A stretch of DNA of 9,528 bases, taken from Weeksellaceae bacterium (GTDB taxonomy: Bacteria > Bacteroidota > Bacteroidia > Flavobacteriales > Weeksellaceae). The stretch covers positions 1-9,528 of the forward strand of contig JAQVDG010000053.1 of NCBI GenBank assembly GCA_028698395.1. Reading direction: 5' to 3'. Position 1 is the first letter of the stretch. Every line of letters begins with the position of its first letter. This document shows, one piece after another, positions 1 to 6,883 of this stretch. The notes below the pieces were generated by a model. It was given only the letters and a program-made list of their open reading frames with translations, made no database searches and had not been told where the DNA came from. A program made the translations under genes and the position numbers.

Positions 1-763
1 CGGATTGAGCAATATTGGATAAAGTTGCCAGTACTTCTGCATCGATTTTACGGTCGTAAGTTTGTCCGGTTACTCCTAAAACTTTTTTAAATCCGAATTG
101 TTCCGACAATCGTTTGTCTAATTCTTTAACTTTGGTGTAATCATCATCAAATAATTCTTTAAAACTCGCAGCAGTTCCGGTAGTACCTTTTACGCCTCGA
201 AAGCGTAAAGTATCAATTCTGAATTCTAATTCTTCAAAATCCAACAGAACCGATTGCAACCAAAGTGTTGCTCTTTTCCCAACTGTTGTCAACTGTGCCG
301 GTTGGAAATGTGTGAAACCCAAAGTAGGTAAATCTTTGTATTCTAAAGCAAAATCGTTCAATCCTTTAATGACATTGACTAATTTTTTCTTAACAATCAA
401 CAAAGCTTCCCGGATTTGAATCAAATCGGTATTGTCGCCCACAAAAGCGGAAGTTGCACCTAAATGAATAATCGGTCGTGCTTTTGGTGCTACATCGCCC
501 AATGTGTGAACATGTGCCATGACGTCATGCCGGAATTGTTTTTCATATTTTGCTGCTGTTTCATAATCAATATTGTGAATATTATCCCGAATTTCCTGTA
601 CTTGTTCCTCTGAAATATCCAAACCTAATTCTTTTTGGATTTCGGCAAGAGCGAGCCATAATTTTCGCCAGGTTGAAAACTTCATATCGGGTGAAAAGTT
701 ATAAAGCATTTCATCGCTGCTGTAACGGGATTCAAGTGGATTTTGGTATTTAGTTGTTGACAT
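1..763 (-). CDS. purB: Adenylosuccinate lyase, N-terminal 254 residues (partial)
   Basis: Adenylosuccinate lyase catalyses two fumarate-releasing steps of purine synthesis: SAICAR to AICAR, and adenylosuccinate to AMP, in the cytoplasm as a homotetramer. The reading frame runs from an ATG at 761-763 off the left edge, so about half of a roughly 450-480 residue enzyme is visible. Motifs include RHDVMAHVH (residues 78-86), HLGATS (100-105), GDNTDL (109-114), TLGFTHFQPAQ (147-157) with H152 matching the catalytic histidine H159 of human ADSL, and RFRGVKGTTGT (187-197). H79 matches human H86. The SSxMPYKRNP signature loop would lie beyond the edge. The sequence resembles animal ADSL far more than the E. 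coli or Bacillus PurB types. The ATG is chosen because the following residues align with the ADSL N-terminus (NPLESRY). It lies 48 bp downstream of ypdA on the same strand. Confidence 0.95.
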   Translation of the reverse strand, partial: MSTTKYQNPLESRYSSDEMLYNFSPDMKFSTWRKLWLALAEIQKELGLDISEEQVQEIRDNIHNIDYETAAKYEKQFRHDVMAHVHTLGDVAPKARPIIHLGATSAFVGDNTDLIQIREALLIVKKKLVNVIKGLNDFALEYKDLPTLGFTHFQPAQLTTVGKRATLWLQSVLLDFEELEFRIDTLRFRGVKGTTGTAASFKELFDDDYTKVKELDKRLSEQFGFKKVLGVTGQTYDRKIDAEVLATLSNIAQS

Positions 764-779
764 TGGATTGATTTTTTTA

Positions 780-787
780 CAAAATTA
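780..787 (-). promoter_or_regulatory. Candidate -7 promoter element for purB
   Basis: The minus strand reads TAATTTTG, an exact match to the Bacteroidota -7 consensus TAnnTTTG, ending 16 bp before the purB ATG. Transcription from it would give a leader of only about 10 nt. I see no TTG at the expected -33 spacing, so this could also be chance in AT-rich DNA, with purB read through from ypdA. Confidence 0.35.
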
Positions 788-811
788 AGCTTTCAAAAAG
801 AATTTGAGTAA

Positions 812-1780
812 TTAATTCACTTTTTTACAAATATCGTTTATAATCAAATCAGCATGGATAATTGAGTTTTCAATGAACCATTTATGGGTTTCCATTCCAC
901 CACAAACTACGCCTGCCAAATAGATTCCCGGGATATTCGTTTCCATTGTTTCGGGATTGTACTGAGGCAAAAGTAAATTATCGTTTGATAATTCAATACC
1001 GCATTTTCTAAGAAAGTCAAAATTCGGGCGATAACCGGTCAACGCCAATACAAAATCATTCTCAATTTCAATCTCATCTTCCGGTGTTTTGATTTTCACT
1101 TTTTTAGGCGAAATGGAAATTAATTCTGAATTGAAATAAGCTTGAATACTACCTTCTGCAATTCGATTTTCAATATCGGGTTTCACCCAATATTTCACTC
1201 TTTCGCCAATGGTAGATTTCCGAATTACCATACTTACTTCTGCTCCTTTTCGCCAACATTCCAAAGCCGCATCTACAGAAGAATTACTTGCTCCTATTAC
1301 TATTATTTTCTGTCCGAAATACGGATGAGCTTCTTTGTAATAATGAGAAACTTTTGGTAATTCTTCGCCCGGAATGTTCAAATAATTCGGAATATCATAA
1401 AATCCGGTTGCAATGATTACATTTTTTGAATAATATTCGTTTTTTGTGGTTTTAATGTGTTTTTTATCTTTTTCAATCGAAATTTGAGTTACTTCTTCAT
1501 AAAAATTTGCATTTAAATCAAATTGTTGATGAATTCTTCTATAATATTCCAAAGCTTCTTGCCTGCCGGGTTTAAATGAAACATTTGTAAAGGGAATTCC
1601 ACCGATTTCCAATCGTTCGGCAGTAGAAAAAAAAGTCATATATAAAGGGTAATTGTACAAACTATTGACAATACTTCCTTTTTCAATCATTAAATAATTT
1701 AGATTTTTTCGTTGTGCATTCAAAGCACAGGCAAGTCCAATTGGCCCTGCTCCTACTATGATGAGCTCATATTCTTTCAT
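812..1780 (-). CDS. ypdA: YpdA-family FAD/NAD(P)-dependent putative bacillithiol-disulfide reductase
   Basis: This 322-residue flavoprotein belongs to the YpdA (Bdr) family, thought to reduce bacillithiol disulfide with NADPH in the cytoplasm; length is normal for the family. The FAD-binding GAGPIG loop is at residues 10-15, the family signature NYPLYMTFFSTAERLEIGG at about 43-61, ATGFYDIPNY at 124-133, and the second dinucleotide loop IGASNSSVD at 162-170. The FAD-contacting C-terminal segment LAGVVCGG is at 288-295. Staphylococcal and Bacillus YpdA carry a cysteine in the first loop (GGGPCG, C14); here that position is Ile14. Cysteines are present instead at C18, in the same first helix, and at C293 in the C-terminal FAD segment. 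bshA, from the same thiol pathway, lies elsewhere in this window. The gene follows typA by 94 bp. Family assignment is strong; the exact substrate in this organism is inferred. Confidence 0.88.
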   Translation of the reverse strand: MKEYELIIVGAGPIGLACALNAQRKNLNYLMIEKGSIVNSLYNYPLYMTFFSTAERLEIGGIPFTNVSFKPGRQEALEYYRRIHQQFDLNANFYEEVTQISIEKDKKHIKTTKNEYYSKNVIIATGFYDIPNYLNIPGEELPKVSHYYKEAHPYFGQKIIVIGASNSSVDAALECWRKGAEVSMVIRKSTIGERVKYWVKPDIENRIAEGSIQAYFNSELISISPKKVKIKTPEDEIEIENDFVLALTGYRPNFDFLRKCGIELSNDNLLLPQYNPETMETNIPGIYLAGVVCGGMETHKWFIENSIIHADLIINDICKKVN

Positions 1781-1874
1781 GTCGGCAAGTTAAAAAGTTT
1801 ATATGACTTTTGCCCTTTTAAATTGTGTGGAATTTAAGTGATTTTTCTCAAAATCAGAAAGACTTACTTCAGTA

Positions 1875-3680
1875 TTAAACTTCCATTTTTCTTTGTTCTT
1901 TTTTACGGTCTTCTTCTCTTAATGTGATTTTTCTCAAACGAATGTGATGAGGCGTAACTTCAATACACTCATCTCCTTGAATATACTCCATACATTCTTC
2001 CAAAGACATTTCAATTTTTGGAGCAATTGCTGCGGCATCATCTTTTCCGGAAGCCCGCATATTATTCAATTTTTTAGCCTCTACTACATTAACAACCAAA
2101 TCATTAGGTCGGCTATGTTCACCCACAATCATTCCGGTGTAAACTTCTTCTCCCGGAGAAATGAAGAATTTTCCCCGATCTTGTAATTTATCAATCGAAT
2201 AAGGCGTTGCCGTTCCTTGGTCTTTACTGATTAAAACACCTGCTAAACGCCCGGCAATGTTTCCTTTGAATGGTTTATATTCACTGAAACGATGCGCCAT
2301 TACAGCTTCTCCGGCGGTTGCAGTCAACATTTGAGAACGTAAACCAATTAAACCTCTTGACGGAATATCCAATTCTAAATGCTGATTTTCACCTTTTGAT
2401 TCCATCACCAATAAATCGCCTTTTCGCTGAGTAACCAAATCAATCGCTTTACTGGAATAATCTTGTGGAATATCAATTACTAAAGTTTCGTAGGGTTCTG
2501 ATTTTACTCCGTTGATTTCTTTAATGATGACTTGCGGTTGTCCAACGGTTAATTCATATCCTTCACGGCGCATGGTTTCAATCAAAACCGATAAGTGCAT
2601 AATGCCTCGTCCGTAAACTAAATAAGAGTTGGAATCATCGGTAGCTTCTACACGCAAGGCTAAGTTTTTTTCTAATTCTGCTTCCAAACGCTCAATCAAA
2701 TGACGACTGGTAACGTATTTTCCGTCTTTTCCGAAAAAAGGAGAATTATTGATTCCAAAAGACATACTCATTGTAGGTTCATCAATCTCAATTCCCGGCA
2801 GGGCTTCCGGATTTTCGCTGTCAGCAATTGTATCACCAATTTGAAATTTGTCCATTCCTACTACAGCACAAATATCACCGGCTTTGACTTCAGTTACTTT
2901 TTTCTTGGCTAAACCTTCAAAAACAAATAATTCTTTTACTTTCTGTTTGGTCATACTTCCGTCCGGCTTCACTAAACTTATCCACTGTCCTTCTTTTACA
3001 GAACCTCGAGTGATTTTCCCTACGGCAATCCGACCTAAAAAAGAAGAATAGTCCAATGAAGTAATCTGCATTTGCAAAGCTCCTTCTTCGGTTTCCGGAC
3101 TTGGAACGTATTCAATAATTCCATCCAACAAAGGAGAAATATCTTCTGTTGGAACATTTTCTGTGTTGAACCAACCTTGTTTGGAAGAACCGTAGAAAGT
3201 TGGGAATTCCAATTGTTCTTCGGTTGCATCTAAATTAAAAAATAATTCAAAAACAGCTTCGTACACTTCTTCCGGACGACAATTAGGTTTATCAACTTTA
3301 TTGATAATTACCAATGGCTTTAATCCTAATTGTAAAGCTTTTTGCAAAACAAAACGGGTTTGCGGCATAGGACCTTCAAAAGAATCCACCAATAAAGCCA
3401 CTCCGTCTGCCATTTTTAACACGCGTTCTACTTCTCCTCCAAAGTCGGCGTGCCCGGGAGTATCAATCACATTAATTTTTACACCTTTGTATTCAACTGC
3501 TGCATTTTTTGAGAAAATTGTAATTCCTCTTTCCCGTTCCAAATCATTGTTATCCATGATTAATCCGGTGGATTCTTGGTTTTCTTTAAAAGTGTGAGTG
3601 AAATGTAAAATTTTATCGACCAAAGTTGTTTTTCCGTGATCTACATGTGCGATAATCGCAATATTCCGAATGTTTTGCAT
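1875..3680 (-). CDS. typA: Translational GTPase TypA/BipA
   Basis: A complete 601-residue ribosome-associated GTPase of the EF-G-like TypA/BipA family, which supports 50S assembly and translation under stress or cold in the bacteria studied. All G motifs are intact: G1 AHVDHGKT (residues 11-18), switch I RGITIFSKN (51-59), G3 DTPGH (73-77) and G4 NKVD (127-130). After the G domain come a beta-barrel domain II (about 200-295), the EF-G III/V-like domains with the SRGLIGLRSQ segment, and the lysine/arginine-rich BipA-specific C-terminal domain. Length fits the usual ~600 residues. The start is chosen because MQNIRNIAIIAHVDHG is the canonical N-terminus. It probably has its own promoter in the 279-bp upstream gap and may read through into ypdA. 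Nothing is missing or unusual. Confidence 0.97.
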   Translation of the reverse strand: MQNIRNIAIIAHVDHGKTTLVDKILHFTHTFKENQESTGLIMDNNDLERERGITIFSKNAAVEYKGVKINVIDTPGHADFGGEVERVLKMADGVALLVDSFEGPMPQTRFVLQKALQLGLKPLVIINKVDKPNCRPEEVYEAVFELFFNLDATEEQLEFPTFYGSSKQGWFNTENVPTEDISPLLDGIIEYVPSPETEEGALQMQITSLDYSSFLGRIAVGKITRGSVKEGQWISLVKPDGSMTKQKVKELFVFEGLAKKKVTEVKAGDICAVVGMDKFQIGDTIADSENPEALPGIEIDEPTMSMSFGINNSPFFGKDGKYVTSRHLIERLEAELEKNLALRVEATDDSNSYLVYGRGIMHLSVLIETMRREGYELTVGQPQVIIKEINGVKSEPYETLVIDIPQDYSSKAIDLVTQRKGDLLVMESKGENQHLELDIPSRGLIGLRSQMLTATAGEAVMAHRFSEYKPFKGNIAGRLAGVLISKDQGTATPYSIDKLQDRGKFFISPGEEVYTGMIVGEHSRPNDLVVNVVEAKKLNNMRASGKDDAAAIAPKIEMSLEECMEYIQGDECIEVTPHHIRLRKITLREEDRKKEQRKMEV

Positions 3681-3959
3681 ATAAAAATTTGAGGGTGCAA
3701 AATTACGGAAATAATCCGGATTTTTGAAGTTATTTTGAATTCTGAGTTTTGATTGATTTTCTTTAAGGAGCAGTAACTTGTTTTAATTGTTTAGTGCACT
3801 AATTATGAATAATTTAACGTATATGGTTTTATAAATAATGCTTCTGATGTATTGCTTCCTCATTATTTTTCAACTAACTATTAAAGAAAACAAAAACTCA
3901 TTCTCAATCAAAATCAAGTAGAATTTGTATTCTAACTAAAATTTTAATTTGATTAAAAA
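3681..3959. other. Intergenic region between the M60 peptidase gene and typA
   Basis: This 279-bp AT-rich stretch holds no convincing gene. Beside the peptidase stop codon is an AT-only inverted repeat (3942-3948 with 3952-3958, 7-bp stem, 3-nt loop), followed on the minus strand by TTTT. Next comes a perfect 6-bp hairpin, TAGAAT/ATTCTA (3919-3934, 4-nt loop). Together they might weakly end transcription of the peptidase gene, but neither has a GC stem and long T-run. The typA-proximal end carries the typA -7 element. The longest small frame is a 27-codon ORF (3838-3921, +), which I do not call as a gene. Confidence 0.5.
3698..3705 (-). promoter_or_regulatory. Candidate -7 promoter element for typA
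   Basis: The minus strand reads TAATTTTG followed by CACCC, an exact TAnnTTTG match, 17 bp before the typA ATG. It would give a very short leader. At the -33 spacing there is a CTTC (3726-3729) rather than TTG, so only half the promoter is convincing. Its position at the gene-proximal end of an otherwise empty 279-bp gap supports it. Confidence 0.45.
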
Positions 3960-6596
3960 TTATTTCCTAATAAATTTAATCCGATTTAATTTTCCATTGG
4001 AATCTTTTAAATTCAAAATATAAACTCCTGTTTCAAATCCACTAAATTTTTGATTCAAATTATTTTCAATTTGCTTTAAACTTCCTTTAAATTCTAATAA
4101 AACACTACCGTCCATCGAATATAAATTACACAAATAAACTTTGTCATCCCATTCCGGTTTAAAATGAAGTTTTTCTCCTTTAGCAATCGGGTTAGGATAA
4201 ATTTTAATTTCTGAAACGCCCATTTCATCCGTTGACATAGTATCGGGATAAACCAAAATTTTCTGTCCGTCAAATCCTACTGCAAAAACTTTATCTGCAT
4301 TTGTTGGATAATAAATTTTGGTTGTATTTAATGAAATATCGCCGGTTCCAACAATAGCAACTTGCATCAATTGACCATTGGTATCATAAACTTCAAAAGC
4401 CACAGCGTTCTGCCAATCTTCATTCTGAATTCTCAGCTGACTTCCAGTTTTCATTACGCCCACACCGGTTTCTCCTTGAACGGTTTGTTGATTTTTAAAT
4501 GAATTCACACTATGTGCTGAAATGTAGCGAATGACCGGAGATACCGGCTGCTGATAATTTTTGTTTTGCACATAAGCAATCGTTTCATCTATCATCTGCT
4601 GAGTGATTTCCAAGTGCCCAATACCGTAATCATCTATATTCACATTTATCGGTTTCAAAAATCCGGTATCACTGAAAAAAGTTGTTAAATCCTCTTGAAC
4701 GGCATCACAAGTATTCTTCACAAAATTCATTACCAACTGACCGTTTGTGAGATTTGAAGAATCTGTATTTCTTGATATTTCGGCTACCGTTCCGTACCAA
4801 CGTGCATAATCAATACCTGTATAATCGCCGGGATAATCAAAACTCAGTTCGGGCGCATTTCTTGAAGCTCCTGCCAATTGATAATAAAGTTCTAACTGCC
4901 AGAAAGGAACAAGAATTTTAAATACATCATAATCTTGTGTTTGCTGCAACGGATTATTGTTTACATAAGTCGAATTAATTGCACCGTTTATCGTTCCTCC
5001 CACAGTTGACGGCATGCCTTGCCCCGGTGATGAAGAACCGGACTCCAAACGGGTATATTTATTTCCTTCGGGATTCATTTGATAATAAACCCAAATTGAA
5101 TAAATATTATTGGTAACCTCGGTAGTTCCTATCCAGTTCAAATCCGGCCGAATTTGATTTTCATGTCCAAATTCGTGTGGAATTCCCCATAAATCCAAAC
5201 CATTCGGATCGGCCATTGCAGCTATTCCCCATGTCCAGTCCAAATGAATTCCACTGCCGCCTGCATAATAACCACCGCCGTATTCGCCTAATGCTGTAAT
5301 TCTGTTTTTAGGTGAACGATTGTATTTGTAAAATCCCATCAGTAATCTTTCGTGCTGGTTTATCAAATCATATTTTTCAATCAATTCTTTACCATTATTA
5401 GGGTTTCCAATCAGAAGTGCATCACGGTCATAAACCAAATGTGCGTATTTTCCAATTATATCTATTTTTGGATAAGTGTCTTTTACCAACAATTCAGCCC
5501 AATCTTCATTGGTTGAATTCTGATAATGAAAATAACCGTTGACTTTGCCCGAAACAATATTGATTTTTACATCTGACAAATCAAGATTGTTGTTGTAATA
5601 ACTGATGTAACCTAATCCTGAATTATTGATTTCAAAAACATTCAAACCATTATTCAACAAATAAAAAGTTTCTGCTCCTCCATAGCCTTGTGCAAAATCT
5701 TTGATTTTTAAATAAACGGCTTCACCCTCACTATTTCGGACGAAAAGTGCGATTTTATCTCCTGAATTAAAAACCATTCCGGTCGGATTTTCAAAAGGAC
5801 TATAACCTCCAATTTTTAATTCATTGTGAACTTGGCTGGGTGACTGATAAACTTCATAATCCTGAACTCTAAAATCTAAATCATAGGTTTCGTCAAAAAG
5901 ACATTGAGCCAATGACTTATAAAAAACTGAAGCTATGTTGTTAATTTGATTTTGAGTTACACCGGGCATTAATTCAGAACAAAGTTCATCGGTAAAAATT
6001 CCTAATGGTGGAGAAGGATTTGAAATATTTCCTGATTTATAAAACTCCATTTCAGCACAACTCGCAAAATTTCCATAACCATCATAAATGATAATTTTAA
6101 TGTTCAATGGTGTAATAGTTTCTGAAAACTGAACCACTTCAGGCGTGCCATTCTGCCCAAAATCATGATTGGTCAACAAAATAAATTCAGGATTAACAAT
6201 CGTATTGTAACTGATATTGACGTTTCCGAAAAAGCCGTTTGCACCACCATCAGAACGTGGAATATATTTTAAATAATCAATTTCGGTATTTCCGTCAAAA
6301 CGATAATTTAGCGTAACCGGAAATTGTGTATTACTCCAATTGGAATGGTAAAGTGTATTCAAGTTGTCGTCAAAAGATTTTTCAATATTTTCTCCCGGTT
6401 GCCAAGAAGAAGCTGATGAACCATTGACCAGAATAGTGGCTTTGCTGTCATTGGCACCATTAATTTCTAATTCAGAAGTATCAACAATACAATCAATTTC
6501 ATTACCCTGGAAATTAGCTGTTTGTGAACCCAATCCGGATTGAGCGTTCAGTATCAGTCCGGTCAAAAAAGTACACAAAATAAAAATTCGGCTCAT
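3960..6596 (-). CDS. Secreted M60-like (enhancin-type) zinc metallopeptidase with F5/8 type C domain and T9SS sorting domain
   Basis: A complete 878-residue exported protein. Residues 1-18 form a signal peptide with likely cleavage after LNA. Residues about 50-187 look like an F5/8 type C (discoidin, CBM32-like) domain ending in a CAEMEFYK-type strand. About 198-340 resemble the N-terminal part of M60-like proteins. The catalytic region (about 345-640) has the gluzincin motif HEFGH (474-478) with a downstream glutamate at 493 in GTTEV, giving HExxH-x14-E: two zinc histidines, the catalytic Glu475 and the likely third ligand Glu493. A beta-rich segment (about 686-785) precedes a type A T9SS C-terminal domain (about 795-878: IKIYPNP at 797-803, GVYIL near 857-861, ending in RIKFIRK). 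Known M60-like enzymes cleave mucin-type glycoproteins; the substrate here is unknown. The protein should cross the outer membrane by T9SS and be cell-surface anchored or released. It diverges from the lipoprotein gene. Confidence 0.9.
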   Translation of the reverse strand: MSRIFILCTFLTGLILNAQSGLGSQTANFQGNEIDCIVDTSELEINGANDSKATILVNGSSASSWQPGENIEKSFDDNLNTLYHSNWSNTQFPVTLNYRFDGNTEIDYLKYIPRSDGGANGFFGNVNISYNTIVNPEFILLTNHDFGQNGTPEVVQFSETITPLNIKIIIYDGYGNFASCAEMEFYKSGNISNPSPPLGIFTDELCSELMPGVTQNQINNIASVFYKSLAQCLFDETYDLDFRVQDYEVYQSPSQVHNELKIGGYSPFENPTGMVFNSGDKIALFVRNSEGEAVYLKIKDFAQGYGGAETFYLLNNGLNVFEINNSGLGYISYYNNNLDLSDVKINIVSGKVNGYFHYQNSTNEDWAELLVKDTYPKIDIIGKYAHLVYDRDALLIGNPNNGKELIEKYDLINQHERLLMGFYKYNRSPKNRITALGEYGGGYYAGGSGIHLDWTWGIAAMADPNGLDLWGIPHEFGHENQIRPDLNWIGTTEVTNNIYSIWVYYQMNPEGNKYTRLESGSSSPGQGMPSTVGGTINGAINSTYVNNNPLQQTQDYDVFKILVPFWQLELYYQLAGASRNAPELSFDYPGDYTGIDYARWYGTVAEISRNTDSSNLTNGQLVMNFVKNTCDAVQEDLTTFFSDTGFLKPINVNIDDYGIGHLEITQQMIDETIAYVQNKNYQQPVSPVIRYISAHSVNSFKNQQTVQGETGVGVMKTGSQLRIQNEDWQNAVAFEVYDTNGQLMQVAIVGTGDISLNTTKIYYPTNADKVFAVGFDGQKILVYPDTMSTDEMGVSEIKIYPNPIAKGEKLHFKPEWDDKVYLCNLYSMDGSVLLEFKGSLKQIENNLNQKFSGFETGVYILNLKDSNGKLNRIKFIRK

Positions 6597-6717
6597 AATA
6601 ATTGAATTTGAGTGTAAAAGTAAGAATTTGAGCCAGATTTAACATTTTGTTTTATAATCAAGAAAAGTTATCCTAATAAAAAAAGTAAATTGATTTATTA
6701 AGAAGAATAAGTCTATT

Positions 6718-6748
6718 CAAAAATAATTTTTTTTCAACTTGGTCTCAA
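6718..6748 (-). promoter_or_regulatory. Candidate promoter for the M60 peptidase gene
   Basis: On the minus strand a TTG (6746-6748) is followed after 20 nt by TATTTTTG (6718-6725), matching the Bacteroidota -33 (TTG) and -7 (TAnnTTTG) pattern at near-usual spacing. It would give a leader of roughly 115 nt. It is the only two-part match I found in the window, but AT richness makes chance matches likely. Confidence 0.35.
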
Positions 6749-6849
6749 TTCTTAACATAATACACTTTCGTAACAAAAACTCAAATTAAGTATGAATCCA
6801 CATTATTATTATTTCTATCATAACACGGTATATTTAAAAAATTTATATA

Positions 6850-6857
6850 TATATTTG
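6850..6857 (+). promoter_or_regulatory. Candidate -7 promoter element for the lipoprotein gene
   Basis: TATATTTG exactly matches TAnnTTTG and lies 26 bp before the lipoprotein ATG, which would give a leader of about 20 nt. It overlaps the end of a short TA run. No TTG is seen at the -33 position (around 6828-6831 reads GTAT). The location is good, but the match is one-sided. Confidence 0.45.
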
Positions 6858-6883
6858 AATACTAATTTTTTAAACACATTATT

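Larger units (their letters stand above)
6597..6883. promoter_or_regulatory. Divergent intergenic region between the M60 peptidase and lipoprotein genes
   Basis: This 287-bp, strongly AT-rich region separates two divergent genes for exported proteins and is the only divergent promoter region in the window. It holds candidate promoters in both directions and a (TA)5 run at 6844-6853 next to the lipoprotein gene. I see no clear operator palindrome and no RNA structure. A 31-codon frame (6792-6887, +), whose stop overlaps the lipoprotein ATG, is rejected because the proposed promoter lies inside it. Confidence 0.55.

Noticed and set aside
550..753. 67-codon plus-strand frame near the left edge
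   Set aside because: It is wholly antisense to purB, which is unambiguous.
1839..1856. Inverted repeat TGATTTT/AAAATCA in the typA-ypdA gap, a possible terminator
   Set aside because: The stem is almost all A/T and is not followed by a T-run on the minus strand, so termination is not supported.
3301..3597. 98-codon open frame on the plus strand
   Set aside because: It is antisense to the GTPase domain of typA, whose frame is fully conserved; the translation resembles no family I know.
3838..3921. 27-codon plus-strand frame with a hydrophobic start (MLLMYCFLIIF)
   Set aside because: It is short, has no ribosome-binding or promoter signal, and AT-rich DNA readily gives hydrophobic frames.
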